Shown piece after piece: positions 39,238 to 50,345 of a DNA stretch of 64,000 nt. A model generated the notes under the pieces. The model did not search any database. It was not told the DNA's origin and saw nothing but the letters and a program-made list of their open reading frames with translations. The DNA is taken from assembly GCF_964656455.1 (NCBI RefSeq), contig NC_135716.1:77042484-77106483 (forward strand), in the 5' to 3' direction. The stretch is from Halichoerus grypus (lineage: Eukaryota; Chordata; Mammalia; Carnivora; Phocidae). Position 1 is the first letter of the stretch, and each line of letters begins with the position of its first letter. A program made the position numbers and the translations under genes.

Positions 39238-39751
39238 TAGTTTGTTTTTTAAAGGATGGGGAATGTTTTGTGTGAGTGGTAGGCAAAGGGAATGGAAGTT
39301 ACGTAGGAGAAGTAAAGATACGAGAGAAGAGAGTGGGTATGTTTTCATTGGAGCTTGCAGTTGCAAGGAGAGGTGTTCGATAATAGATTAGTGTAAGCAA
39401 GCAACTGAGAGCTTGATGTCTAGATGGATGAGGCAGGATGCAGACCTTGCCTGAAAGGGAGAAAACCCAGCAGGACAGAGACTATAAACCTCACAGCCAA
39501 GGCATCTGGAGGCCATCACTGCTGCAGCAGATGTCCCAGCCCAGGATCGGAATGAGTCTGATGTTTCTGGCTCCAAAGGGAGAGAGAAACATTATAGTAA
39601 TGGTGAGAATTACAGGAATTAAGGAGACAGTGGTTGTTGAGCAACTAGATGTTTCTGTTAATTTATTCCATTGCTTCAATGGCATCTTCAACAAATAATT
39701 TTTATAAAGTGTTTTTTTATTCAATGGAGTGGTAAATTTACTTAAGGCGAT

Positions 39752-40053
39752 TGTGTTAGTCAGCTCAGGCTTCTATAACAAAATACCATAGACTGATGAT
39801 GTAAATGACATTTGTTTCTCAGAGTTCTGGAGTCTGGGAAAGCTCTCTTCCTGGTCCAATGAGATGGCTGCCTTCTCATTGCCTCACACGGTGGAGAGAG
39901 AGACCATCTCTCTAAGGGCATTAATTCCATCATGAGGTCTCCACCCTCAAGACCTACTTATTTCCCAAAGGCCCCACCTCCTAATACCACCATAGGGGGA
40001 TTAAGGGTTCAACATATAACTTTGGAGGAGAATCAAGCATTCAGTCCATAGCA
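39752..40053 (-). mobile_element. MST/THE1-type MaLR solo LTR
   Basis: Complement of a MaLR LTR, with tgtgttagtcagctcaggct at one end and ttcagtccatagca at the other (TG..CA boundaries). Internal ataacaaaataccatagact, ttctcagagttctggagtct, ccccacctcctaataccacc and agggcattaattccatcatg. Length 302 bp. Non-coding; no internal genes. Confidence 0.85.
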
Positions 40054-40730
40054 GTGACTCAAGTTTAAGTTATCAAAATGTTCATCCAAAACCAATAGGT
40101 TACTGATATAATTTAAACATTCTGGTATGTTCTTCATTTAATCTGTATGTTCCTTCCCACTCTGAGACACAATAAACTATTTCTTGAGATACATGGAAGG
40201 CATATTCTTCGTCTTGCTATCGCATGAAGTTGAGTATATCTGACCAAAATTCAAATCATGAGACCTTTTCCAAATGCAATATGAAAACATTTAAACATTT
40301 TAAATATTCTGCCTTTCCTTCAGGCAACAGAGAAGCCACAACAAATGACATAAACAGTTTTATTGTCTAACTCCAGACTGCAGTGAAAAACTGAGTTATG
40401 TTTAAAAATCATTTGTTTTATTGTTCCGTCTGATCAGTTTGGATCACTGTATCATTCCCTCTCCCAATGATTCTTCATCTGAGTAGGAAAAAAAAAGTTT
40501 TATGTTTGGATTTTAAAATGGAAAAAAGAAAAACATGAACATTATTTCAGCTAAAGATACTCTAAAAAAAATTCCTAAGTCTACTAACTTCATTTGTTAT
40601 AACAGGCAGAACCAAAAGGCCCTCATTTAACCTCAATTGCTGCAGAGTGCTATATCTATATAATATAGATATCCATAATACTTTGTATAAATGGTTTCCA
40701 AGAGTAAGGACTCAGATCTTTTTTTTTAAG

Positions 40731-43700
40731 TTTTTTTTTTTTAAGTTTTTAAATTCCAGCATAGTTAACATAGAGTGTAATATTAGTTTCAGGTGTACAA
40801 TATAGTGATTCAACATTTCCATAAAATACCAGGTACTTATCACAAGAAATGCACTCCTTAATACCCATCACCTATTTCATCCATCCTCCTACCCCACCTC
40901 CCCTTTGGTAACCATCAGTTTATTTCTCTATATTTAAGAGTCTGTTTCTTGGTTTGCCTCTCCCTCTCTCTCTCTCTCTCTCTTTCCCTTTGCTTCTTTG
41001 TTTTATTTCTTAAATTCCACATGAGTGAAATCATATGGTGTTTGTCTTTGTCTGACTTATTTCACTTAGTACAATAGTCTCTAAATCCATCCACTTTGTT
41101 GCAAATGGCAAGATTTCATTCTTTTTTTTATGGCTGAGTAATATCCCATTCTCTCTACCACATCTTTATCCATTCATCAGTCGATGGACATTTGGGCTGT
41201 TTCCAAAATTTGGCTGTTGTAGATAATGCTGCTATAAACATTGGGGTGCATGTGTCTCTTTGAATTAGTATTTTTGTGTTCCTCGGGTAAATACCTGGTA
41301 GTGTGATTGCTGGGTTGTAAGGTAGTTGTATTTTTAACCTTTTGAGGAACTTCTGTACTGTTTTCCAAGTGGCTGCACCAGTTTGCATTCCCACCAACAG
41401 TGTAAGAGGTTCCCCTTTCTCTACATCTTCGCCAACATGTGTTGTTTCTTGTGTTGTTGATTTTAGCCACTCTGACAGGTGTGAGGTTATAATATCTCAT
41501 TGTAGCTTTGATTTGCATTTCCCTGAGGATCAGTGATATTGAGCATCTTTTCATGTGTCTGTTGGCCATCTGGATGTCTTCTTTGGAAAAATGTCTGTTC
41601 ATGTCTTCTGCCCATTTTTTAATTAGATTATTCCTTTTTTGGGTGTTCAGTTTTATAAGTTCTTTATATATTTTGGCTACTAACCCTTTACCAGATATGT
41701 CATTTGCAAATATCTTCTCCCATTCCATAGATTGCCTTTCAGTTTTTTTGTTGTTTCTTCACTGTGTAGAAGCTTTTTATTTTGGTATAGTCCTAATAGT
41801 TTGTTTTTGTTTCCCTTGCTTCAAGGGACATATCTAGAAGGAAGTTGATAGAGTCAGTGTCAAAGAGGTTACTGCCTGCGTTCTCCTCTAGGATTTTGAT
41901 GGTTTCAAGTCTCACGTTTAGGACTTTAATCCATTTTGAGTTTATTTTTGTGTTTGGTGTAAGAAAGTGGTCCACTTTTCATTCTTGTGCATGTTGCTGT
42001 CCAGTTTGCCCAACACCATTTGTTGAAAAGACTGTGTTTTTCCCATTGCATATTCTTTCCTTTGGTGAAGATTATTTGACCATATACTTGTCATTCATTT
42101 CTGGGTTTTGTATTCTATTCTATTGATCTGTGTGTCTATTTTTATGCCAGTACCATACTGTTTTGATCACTACAGCTTTGTAATATAACTTGAAATCCAG
42201 AATTGTGGCCCCATGGTGTAATGGTCAGCAGTCTAGACTCTGAAGTCCAGAATTGTGATGTCTCCAGCTTTGCTTCTCATTTTCAAGGTTGCTTTGGCTA
42301 TTGGCAGTCTTTTTTGGTTCCATACAAATTTTAGGATTGTTTGTTCTAGCTCTGTGAAATATGCTATTGGTATTTTGATAGGGATTGCATTAAATGTGTA
42401 GGTGGCTTTGGGTAGTATAGACATTTTACCAATATTTGTTCTGCCAATCCATAAGCATGGAATGTTTTTCCATTTCTTTGGGTGATCTTCAATTTCTTTC
42501 ATCAGTGTTTTACAGCTTTCAGAGTACAGGTCGGTCACCTCTTTGGTTAGGTTTATTCCTAGGTATCTTATGGTTTTTGATGCAATTGGAAATGGGATCA
42601 ATTCCTTGATTTCTCTCTCTGCTGCTTCACTATGGATGTATAGAAATGCAACAGATTTCTGTATGTTGATTTTGTATCCTGTGACTTTATCTGGTCTTAG
42701 TATCAGGGTATTGTTACTCTCATAGAATGAGTTTGGAAGTTTTCTTATCTCTTCTATTTTTTGGAATAATTTGAGAAGAATAGGTATTAACTCTTCTTTA
42801 AATGTTTGGTAGAATTCCCCTGGGAAGCCATTTGGTCCTGGACTTTTGTTTGTTGGGAGTTTTTGATTACTGATTCAGTTTCTTTGCTGGTTATGGGTCT
42901 ATTCAAGTTTTCTATTTCTTCCTGTAATTTTAGTTTTGGTAATTCACATGTTTCTAGGAATTTGTCCATTTCTTCCAGGTTGTCTAATTTGTTGACATGT
43001 AATTTTTCATAATATTATCTTATAATTGTATTTCTGTGGTGTGTGCAGGGGCTTGTGCTGGTCTTTTGGGGGAGGGGCCTACTATGCTGGGATTGAGGCA
43101 AGTTTGACTGAGAAGGGCAGTCCTCCCAGAGCACAGGGTGGGTGGGGCTTGGTATAAGCAAATTAGGCAGCCAATGTTGGCATTGCACTGCTTTTTGCAG
43201 TGGTTCTATGTTTATGCTGAGGGGCAGGGGAGGGAAATGGTGCCAGTCAGCTCCTTTGTTCCCAGAGAGGTGTCTCCATGCATGCTGCCTCTCAGGGATG
43301 CACTCTGAGAAGAGTGAATAATCTCACCACTATGTGTTGTTCCTCAGATTGCTGTTTCCATGCCGTCTCCCCTCCCAACCTCCCGCCCCAGGTTGTTTGC
43401 CTGCCTTCTCTCCAGGAGCAGGGCATTGCCCTCTGGGCTCTATCCCAGCCAAACCTGCTGACCTTTAAAACTCCAGGCTTCAAATCCTGCTGGTTGCAAG
43501 CACTCACAAAATCCAGCTTCTTTCATTTTCCAGGCCAATGGCTTTGGGGAAATGTTCTCCTTGTACATTCCCCTATGTGCTCCTCTCTCTCTTGCCCTTC
43601 TCCTCCACCACAGTCCCATCCCTCTGCAGCAGCCAGGATCTGTTTCTCCGCTAAACCACAGTCTCTGCACTGCCTATCTTCTCTGTGGCCTCTTCTCTCC

Positions 43701-43834
43701 CTTTAGTTGTGGAATTTGTTCTGTCAGTCTTCAGGTTGATTTCTGGGGTATTTAGGATGATTTAATAGTTACCTAGCTGTGTTTGTGGTACCAGATGAGC
43801 CTAGGGTCTTCCTACTCTGCCACCATTTTGAAAA
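40731..43834 (-). mobile_element. Carnivore L1 with internal deletions (3'UTR, part of ORF2, then 5'UTR)
   Basis: Complement order: poly(T), 3'UTR, ORF2 C-terminal half (atcagtcgatggacatttgg; ctgacaggtgtgaggttata; aaaaatgtctgttcatgtct; attcctaggtatcttatggt). A jump at about 42683-42692 goes to the thumb-side region before the RT core (tcatagaatgagtttggaag), then to tttgtccatttcttccaggt. At about 43035-43045 it jumps to L1 5'UTR sequence (ctccatgcatgctgcctctc, ctttaaaactccaggcttca, tgtggaatttgttctgtcag), ending at the 5' tip cctactctgccaccatttt. The RT catalytic FADD block, the endonuclease and all of ORF1 are absent. It holds a tRNA-derived insertion at 42191-42257. It cannot encode retrotransposition proteins. 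Confidence 0.85.
42191..42257 (+). mobile_element. Tailless tRNA-Gln(CTG) 5'-half insertion with target-site duplication, inside an L1
   Basis: Direct repeat tgaaatccagaattgtg (42191-42207) and tgaagtccagaattgtg (42241-42257), one mismatch, flank 33 extra bases that are absent from the homologous L1 segment near 60336. The insert begins gccccatggtgtaatggt and ends gtctagactc. With the shared G at 42207 it matches tRNA-Gln(CTG) nucleotides 1-34 (family GGCCCCATGGTGTAATGGTT then AGCACTCTGGACTCTGAA) with about three differences. It stops in the anticodon loop, with no 3' half, no CCA and no poly(A). Confidence 0.8.
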
Positions 43835-44224
43835 TGCAGGACACATATTTTAGGGTTCATTTACCAATTTCACCTGGATTGTGAGCCCCATGAGCAATTA
43901 GAAGAGGCAGCTGCCTACACAGATGGTTTGGAAAAAACTTAGAGGTCTCCCAAAGATAGATTCCCAGATCCTGGCTTTTTCCAGATCCTGGCATTTTCCA
44001 CTTACCAGAACCTGGCATTTTCCATGATCTGCCCTTGTATTAGATCACCTAAGACTCCAATGAAAGTCATCCATTTTATCTTGCAGGAATGTTGTGCCCT
44101 CATTTTGAAATAGGACCATCGAATCAGTTAATTAAATTAGTACTAGTCGAGCCCCTGGTATAATTAGAACTTATATGGATTGTGTTTCTTGGAAGGTACA
44201 GCAGGAAGTCCAGAGATGCAGGAA

Positions 44225-44545
44225 GCCAATGGGCTTTGTACACACTGCTCTTTTGGCTTGGAATGCATGAACCCCCATTTTCCTCACTTGGCCTACTTCG
44301 GCTTAGTCTTCAGATGTCAACTAAGAGCTCACCTCTGGGGATTCTTCTCCATCTCCTTTCCCTTCTTCCCAGTTTTTGGGAGATACCTTTCCTGTCTTGA
44401 CCAGGGAACATGTCATATGAGATTAGGATTGTTAACTTATCTCCCTGACAGACCAAGTCCTGCCAGGGCAGAGAAGACAGATTACATCTTTTCTTTTTGA
44501 ACTCTTAGGACCTGCCAGCATAAAATACGTTGAATGCATGAATGA
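44225..44545 (+). mobile_element. L2 LINE 3' region
   Basis: ttttggcttggaatgcatga, agatgtcaactaagagctca, ctgacagaccaagtcctgcc and ttgaatgcatgaatgagcc follow L2 3' order (tggaatgccctt; aagtcctccttc; gaatgaatgaatga). Confidence 0.6.
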
Positions 44546-46231
44546 GCCAATTGGAAAAATGAAACTTGAGAGGTGGTGAAAACATGCCCTACCTTCTAAG
44601 AAAGCTGCAGAATGCTCTGTTTGGCCTGCATTAAAATGATTTCTGTTTTTTTGTGACCCTTACCTCCTGCTTCTCCTGTGTTGGTCACTACTCTCGTAAG
44701 AGCCCTATGTAATGTGCTCTTGAACTGCAGGCTGAGAGAAGAAAACTGATGCCTAGACACAAAAAACCTTAGGGGAAATGAGGTAAAGAAGAAAAGAGAA
44801 CTGGAGGCCAAAATTCCAGCAAGTAGAAATGGGTTATCTGAGCACTGACTGATACTGTAGTACGGGGACAGGGAGGAGGTACTTATGAAGATCCTTGCTT
44901 CTCAGGTTGGTCCCTTTGGTTTGAAACAAGGTGTTGGTGCACTAGAAGATGGTTTGTTTTCTTCTTCACCCCACATACATGCATCAGAGGGCCTTCCCAC
45001 CTGGAGCTACTTCCTTCTTGTTTCACCCACCATCCTCCCTGTTGGAGAGAGGCCGACTTGGCTATCCATCTGTATTTGGCCACCTCTAAAGACAAGCATA
45101 GATGAAAAGCTGGTGCAACATTGAGAATTTATTTTTAAGATGTTCCAAATCAGCTAAAAGCGGCCACCAACAAGGGATTATAACTCAGGGCTCATGGGAA
45201 TCCTCAACAGTGCTCACAAGGAGCTTCCCAAGAAAACAGGGCCATCACTTATTATACTGTTAAAATTCCCCAAAATTGGTTATAGTAGTATTTTATTTAC
45301 TTATCCCTCACATTTTTCCAGAAAGTTTTTCAAGTGGCTAATAGCTAATAGTTACGGGAGAAGATAAAAATCAATGTTTCCCATCTATTTTTCTAAATCT
45401 TGTGTTTTCCCTTTTTTGCACTTGTTTTATTTCTGATCATGTTTTTCATTTAATATTAATCTCTCTGAACTTATTGAATGCAAAAGAAGAGGAAGTGGAG
45501 TTCTGTCAGAACAGAATATCATTTTTTTCTAAGTGTGACATCAGCGGAGTTGTAATCTAGTGCTGAATCTTAGTCAGACTTCCAGGTTATTATATTGAGA
45601 GTGGGACCCATGTAAAGAATCTGATCTCTAAGAATAAACATATGAAGGATATTGCATCCATGACTGAATTTCCATTTGCCTTTATCCAGTGCAATAGGTC
45701 AAGTTCAGTACTAACCTGGACTGTCTAAAGGCAGCAGGAAGCTAACTAACTTTACTAAGGAGAGTCTAAACTGGCACTCTAAATTTAAAGAATTGCCCAA
45801 ACTGGCAGGGGTGAAGGTGATGCAAAACTTCTCATGTACCGTTCTGCACTTTTCTTCCTCCAGCAGATTTGAACAATGAAATCCTGGCCAGGGCCTGAGA
45901 ACGTCATCAGGCTGAAGTTGTTACCCCCCCAGCCCTCGGGCGCTCTCTCGCTGTCTCAGAAAGACTGTTCATTTTATGACCTTCAAGTCCTGCACAGTTG
46001 TTTCTAAAAGGGGATCATTTTGAGTGACTGCATGTCATGTCTATGCAGTGTGCATGGTACCTCGTGGCTAGTATGGACTGTATACTTGTGATATGATTCC
46101 AGTCACACTTGGAATAAAATCCTATTGAAGACATATGACTGCACGACTTCCCAGTATTTTTCTGTGTGAGAGGAAGAATTTTAGTAAGTTTATGTTTTGC
46201 CTAAAATGTATTTCAGACTAACAGATCTAGT

Positions 46232-46450
46232 TGTGAGGCAGTGTGCTCAGTAGTTAGGATCACAGACCCTGGAGCCAGACTGCCTACATTTGAATTCTCC
46301 CTTCATAATTTATTGGCTGCGTGTCCTTGGACAAGTAACTAAAGTTCTTTGGCTTCAGCCTTCTCCTCTGTAAAAATAGTACTTACCATGTGTTGGGAAC
46401 TATTTAAATGTTACTTGCTGCAATTAGCACTGATATTATTATAGTCATTA
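46232..46450 (+). mobile_element. MIR SINE
   Basis: Strong match in sense order: gttaggatcacagaccctgg, agccagactgcctacatttg, tgtccttggacaagtaacta, cagccttctcctctgtaaaa and atagtacttaccatgtgttg. Near full length. Confidence 0.85.
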
Positions 46451-46607
46451 AAGTCTAGAGGTACAGATGTTAATTCTAAAAGGTCCTCTTTTTTTTCCTC
46501 TCTCTCTCTATTTTAATAAGGCAGAGTATAAATATTATTTACAAAGATTATGAAACTGATCAACTCATGTCTCTTGAAACCAAAAGCTTACTTTTGTTGA
46601 GAAAGCA

Positions 46608-46830
46608 CTGGAAATATTCTTTTTTTTTTTTTTAAGATTTTATTTATTTGAGAGAGAGAATGAGATAGAGAGAGAGAGCATGAGAGGGGGGAGGGTCAGA
46701 GGGAGAAGCAGACTCCCTGCTGAGCAGGGAGACTGACGCGGGACTCGATCCTGGGACTGCAGGATCATGACCTGAGCCAAAGGCAGTCGCTTAACCAACC
46801 CAGCCACCCAGGTGCCCTGGAAATATTCTT
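46608..46830 (-). mobile_element. CAN-SINE with 14-bp target-site duplication
   Basis: Target-site duplication ctggaaatattctt at 46608-46621 and 46817-46830, identical. Between: a T run, aagattttatttatttgaga, a GA-rich segment, gctgagcagggagactgacg, gatcctgggactgcaggatc, cttaaccaacccagccaccc and aggtgcc. Complement orientation. Confidence 0.95.
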
Positions 46831-47350
46831 TAGCATGATTTTACTACAGTTGTGTCTGAAATGATTCAACGTTCAGAAAGTGTTATTTATTTCTGAAATT
46901 CAAGTTTTTACAAAGTCTGAGAAATACATGACAGTCAAATCATTAGCCTAGAGAGTAGGTTTAGTAGATTGTAACATTTTGATAAGATTTGTAGATTTGC
47001 CTTTTTCCAGTATAGAGTCACACTTGTTTTGATATTATGGTCATCCTGCTTGGATCTTGTTCTGATCCCAAAGCCACTACACTATTTTAGCAACCAGCTT
47101 TGTATAATGGAGAAGGGGAAACTCTTCAAAGTCTCTGCTGATTATAACACAGAAACAGTTCCTACTTCTGGCAGTGAACGTCATAGGTTAAAACAAAGTT
47201 TTATGCCACTTAAAACCATAGATTATAAATTGTACGTTTTTTCCAGATTCTAGTGTGTATTTATAAAAATTCTGAGATTTATACTGTGGGAAAATGCTCT
47301 CTTCATCTTTCCCTTGGGAGATATGTGTAAGGAAGAAGGAGAATCTTAGG

Positions 47351-47352
<2 letters not shown>

Positions 47353-47390
<38 letters not shown>
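47353..47390. repeat. (GT)19 microsatellite
   Basis: Uninterrupted GT run, 38 bp. The complementary Thr-His open frame is a product of the repeat. Confidence 0.97.
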
Positions 47391-47392
<2 letters not shown>

Positions 47393-47439
47393 ACAGCTGT
47401 GGAAGACTGAAACTCTAGATTTTTTAAAAATAAAAGAAG

Positions 47440-47820
47440 ATGGAGACAATAAAAAGATCAGTGGTTGTCAGAGGTTGAAGGGAGAAGGGATGAATAAGTG
47501 GAGCAAAGACTATTTTTAGGGCAGGGAAACTATTCTGTATGATACTACAATGGTGGATACATGTCAGCCTGTAGAATGTACAACACCCGGAGTGAACCCT
47601 AATATAAACTGTGGACTCTGAGTGATAATGATGTGTCAGTGTGGGTTCATCAATTATAACTGCACTACTCTGATGGGGATATTGATAACTGGGGAAGCTG
47701 TGTGGATGGAAGGGACAGGGGATATATGAGAACTCTGTACTTTCTGCTCAGTTTTGCTGTGAATTTAATATAGTTCTAAATATAAAGTTTAATTAAACAT
47801 ACAAAATAAATAAAAGAGGA
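47440..47820 (+). mobile_element. L1M 3'UTR (old LINE-1 tail)
   Basis: Classic L1M 3' end in sense: agatcagtggttgtcagagg, aactattctgtatgatacta, caatggtggatacatgtcag, gtgataatgatgtgtcagtg, ttcatcaattataactgcac, and a terminal ttaatatagttctaaatata. Well preserved. Confidence 0.88.
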
Positions 47821-48119
47821 TCCCTAGGGAGGTACAGTGCAGGAGTCTAGAAAGGAGCAGGAAATTCTGGAGACCAGGAAAGTACCTGGAAGCAAGGGGG
47901 AGGGGACAAGTTGGAAAAGCAAGCCACTTGTGAGTTAGTTAAAATCTCTAGCCAGCTTTAGTGTCTGGGGGGAAGGGAGCCTCTTGACAGGTCTCCAGAG
48001 AAACCAAGCATCATGGTGTGGGTCCGTTTATAAATATGATCAGGCAGTCATCAAAATTTGAGATGTGAGTAAAGCATCTATAAATTTATTTTAAAAGTTT
48101 AAAAGTTTAGATCCTGCCA

Positions 48120-48305
48120 CTATATACTTCTCAATGCTTCTTGACAACTTTAATCAATGTTTATGTTTACTTATTTAATGTTTTCCCCATGACTTTTAAG
48201 CTCCACAAAAGTGGGAATCATTGTGTCTTTGTTAACACTCCATCCTCAGCTCATAACACAGTTTCTGGAGCATAGGTGATTCTCAATAAGCATTTGTTAG
48301 GTGAA
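48120..48305 (+). mobile_element. L2 LINE 3' end
   Basis: ttaagctccacaaaagtggg, cattgtgtctttgttaacac, ggagcataggtgattctcaa and taagcatttgttaggtga in L2 3'-end order (gcctggcacatagtaggcgctcaat). Confidence 0.7.
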
Positions 48306-48908
48306 ATACCTAAGAACATTACCATTAACAACAGTGGCTTCCATGCAGCGTTTCCTGTGTTCCAGGCTGGAATAATGTAGGAAAACATATATATGCATAG
48401 ATCCTTCCAGCAGACCTGATGGCTCCCCTGGGAGTCAGTCATTGTCTTTACTATTCTGTCATTTTACAGATTCAGCTTGGAGCTTGCTCCTTGCTGGGAC
48501 AGAAACAGGGAAGGCCCTTGGTTCTTGGAGCTTGCATTCCAATGGATGACATACAGGGTGCTGCAAGAGAAACGGGTTTGGGGCAGGGGGATGTGCTTGT
48601 TTAGATGGAGTGGTCCAGGGGCCACTGAGGCAGAGACGTTTGTCATGGAATCTGAATGACCGGAAGGAGCAGGTTTCCGAGGTTTGGGGTGAGCATGCCA
48701 AGCAGGGACCAAAGGTAGGGACAAGCATGGTGCTTTTGAAAGAGGCCAAAAACAGATGAGGAGAGAAGATAGGCAGGAACCTAGGGCAGAGATGGAGTGG
48801 CCGTGTTTGAGGTGCAAAGACAGCCATGGGGACCCAGCAGGACTTCCGTGACAGAGCAGCAAGGAGAGCAAGGAGATCTTGCTGTCAGGAGGGGAGCACA
48901 GGTGCAAG

Positions 48909-48970
48909 GTAGGGCAGGGAAAGGAGAGGAGAGGGGAGGGGGAAAGGGTGGGGGAGGAGAGGAGAGGAGA
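48909..48970. repeat. GA-rich purine tract
   Basis: Purine-only stretches such as ggaaaggagaggagagggga and ggtgggggaggagaggagag. Low-complexity; no gene. Confidence 0.85.
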
Positions 48971-50184
48971 CCAACACCTGGGTGCGGGGTCTCGGGGTCT
49001 CGGGGAAGTGCATGCAGCATGGTCCCCTTCCAGATGCTTCTCTCCATGACCCAGGGCTGAGTTTCCTGGACCCCATCAACCCCCGCCCTCTCCCTCCCTC
49101 AGTGCAGCCCAGGCAACCTGGTCTTCATACCTTTTGTCCCTTGTGTGACTTTGCTTTTATTTTTGTTTTGTTTTGTTTTATGCCAAGACTCCCCATCTCC
49201 AGGCCTTGTCTGCAAGCCTTTGTTTTGTCCTTCAACACTAACATTGGGAGCCTAGAGCAGTGTTGGAGAGAGTAGACTGATGGCCATTGTTCCTATAAAG
49301 CAATAAAGGAGTCCTGGGGTCTCTGCTTCAGGGTCAAAACAATGGTGCCACTCAGTTGCTCCTGGGTGTGAGGAGGAAATAGGAAAAGGACAGAAGCTTA
49401 GAATAATTTAATAGTTTTTTGGAATATTCACTCTTTGGAGTCTAAGGCAAGTTTTACTTCACAAATCACTGACTGACACATACCATACTTGCTGTTTGAA
49501 GGCAGGTTGATAAAGAATTTTTTGCCTCTTACTCTTACCTCTAGGAGGTTGTTTATCTATAATACTTTCTCTCATTTTTCTTTTAAAATGGAGTTTGTGC
49601 AAAAAAAAATCTATTAATGAAAAAAAATTTTACTTGTGAGTTGTTCCCATTTCTGTCTCTAATCATTTTGTTTTCTTCTCCCATAAAATTATACCATGCT
49701 TTTATTCCTTTTAAAAAATACTACATTTAGTTATCTGTGAATAATCTCATAGATTTTAATACACCAGAAGCATTTTGAAAAAAAACAAACAAACATCTGC
49801 CTTGGTTGTTCATTATGAGTCCTGTTGCATTTCAGATTTCCTGTAAACTTCCCAGAATTGAAAAATGGGAAAATTTACTAGAAAAATATTTTGCAAATAT
49901 ATTATGTTTAGGGCAACAATAATAATGGGTCCAATAATTCATTTTTCAAAAATGACTGAATCTGAAGATAAGTAAACACAAGTTTCCCTTTTATTTTCAA
50001 ATATATGTTCTTATTTCTAAACTCCAAACCCCTTTATTTGTATGTTCTTTCTCCTGAAACATACTCCCTGGGTAGATTTATCTTATTTATCTTTTAACAA
50101 AAAGAGTGCAAAATAGGAGAAGGTAATGCTCATAGTTCCTTTGTCTTTATTTATTTTGATTAGCATTTAAAATTGCACAGGCAT

Positions 50185-50345
50185 GGCATCATGGAAGTCC
50201 ATGAATCAGAATACCTGTTTTCTTCTCACTCTAAGAAAGTATATGATCTTGGGCAAACCATTTAAGCCCCAAACCTCCAGGGCTCTCTTTTTTCTCAGTG
50301 TATAAAATGAAGACTATACCCAATAACTGCATGGGATGCTGCTGA
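50185..50345 (+). mobile_element. MIR SINE fragment
   Basis: Sense MIR middle: tatatgatcttgggcaaacc, atttaagccccaaacctcca, tctcagtgtataaaatgaag and accaataactgcatgg-like tail. Diverged. Confidence 0.6.

Noticed and set aside
40971..40984. CT repeat as an independent microsatellite
   Set aside because: It is part of the L1 3'UTR region of the element at 40731 and not a separate feature.
42207..42244. A functional tRNA-Gln gene
   Set aside because: Only the 5' half exists; there is no T arm, 3' acceptor strand or terminator, so it cannot fold into a tRNA.
48459..49060. Several overlapping open frames on both strands of a GC-richer region
   Set aside because: Purine-rich low-complexity composition removes stops on both strands; no family similarity or gene structure.
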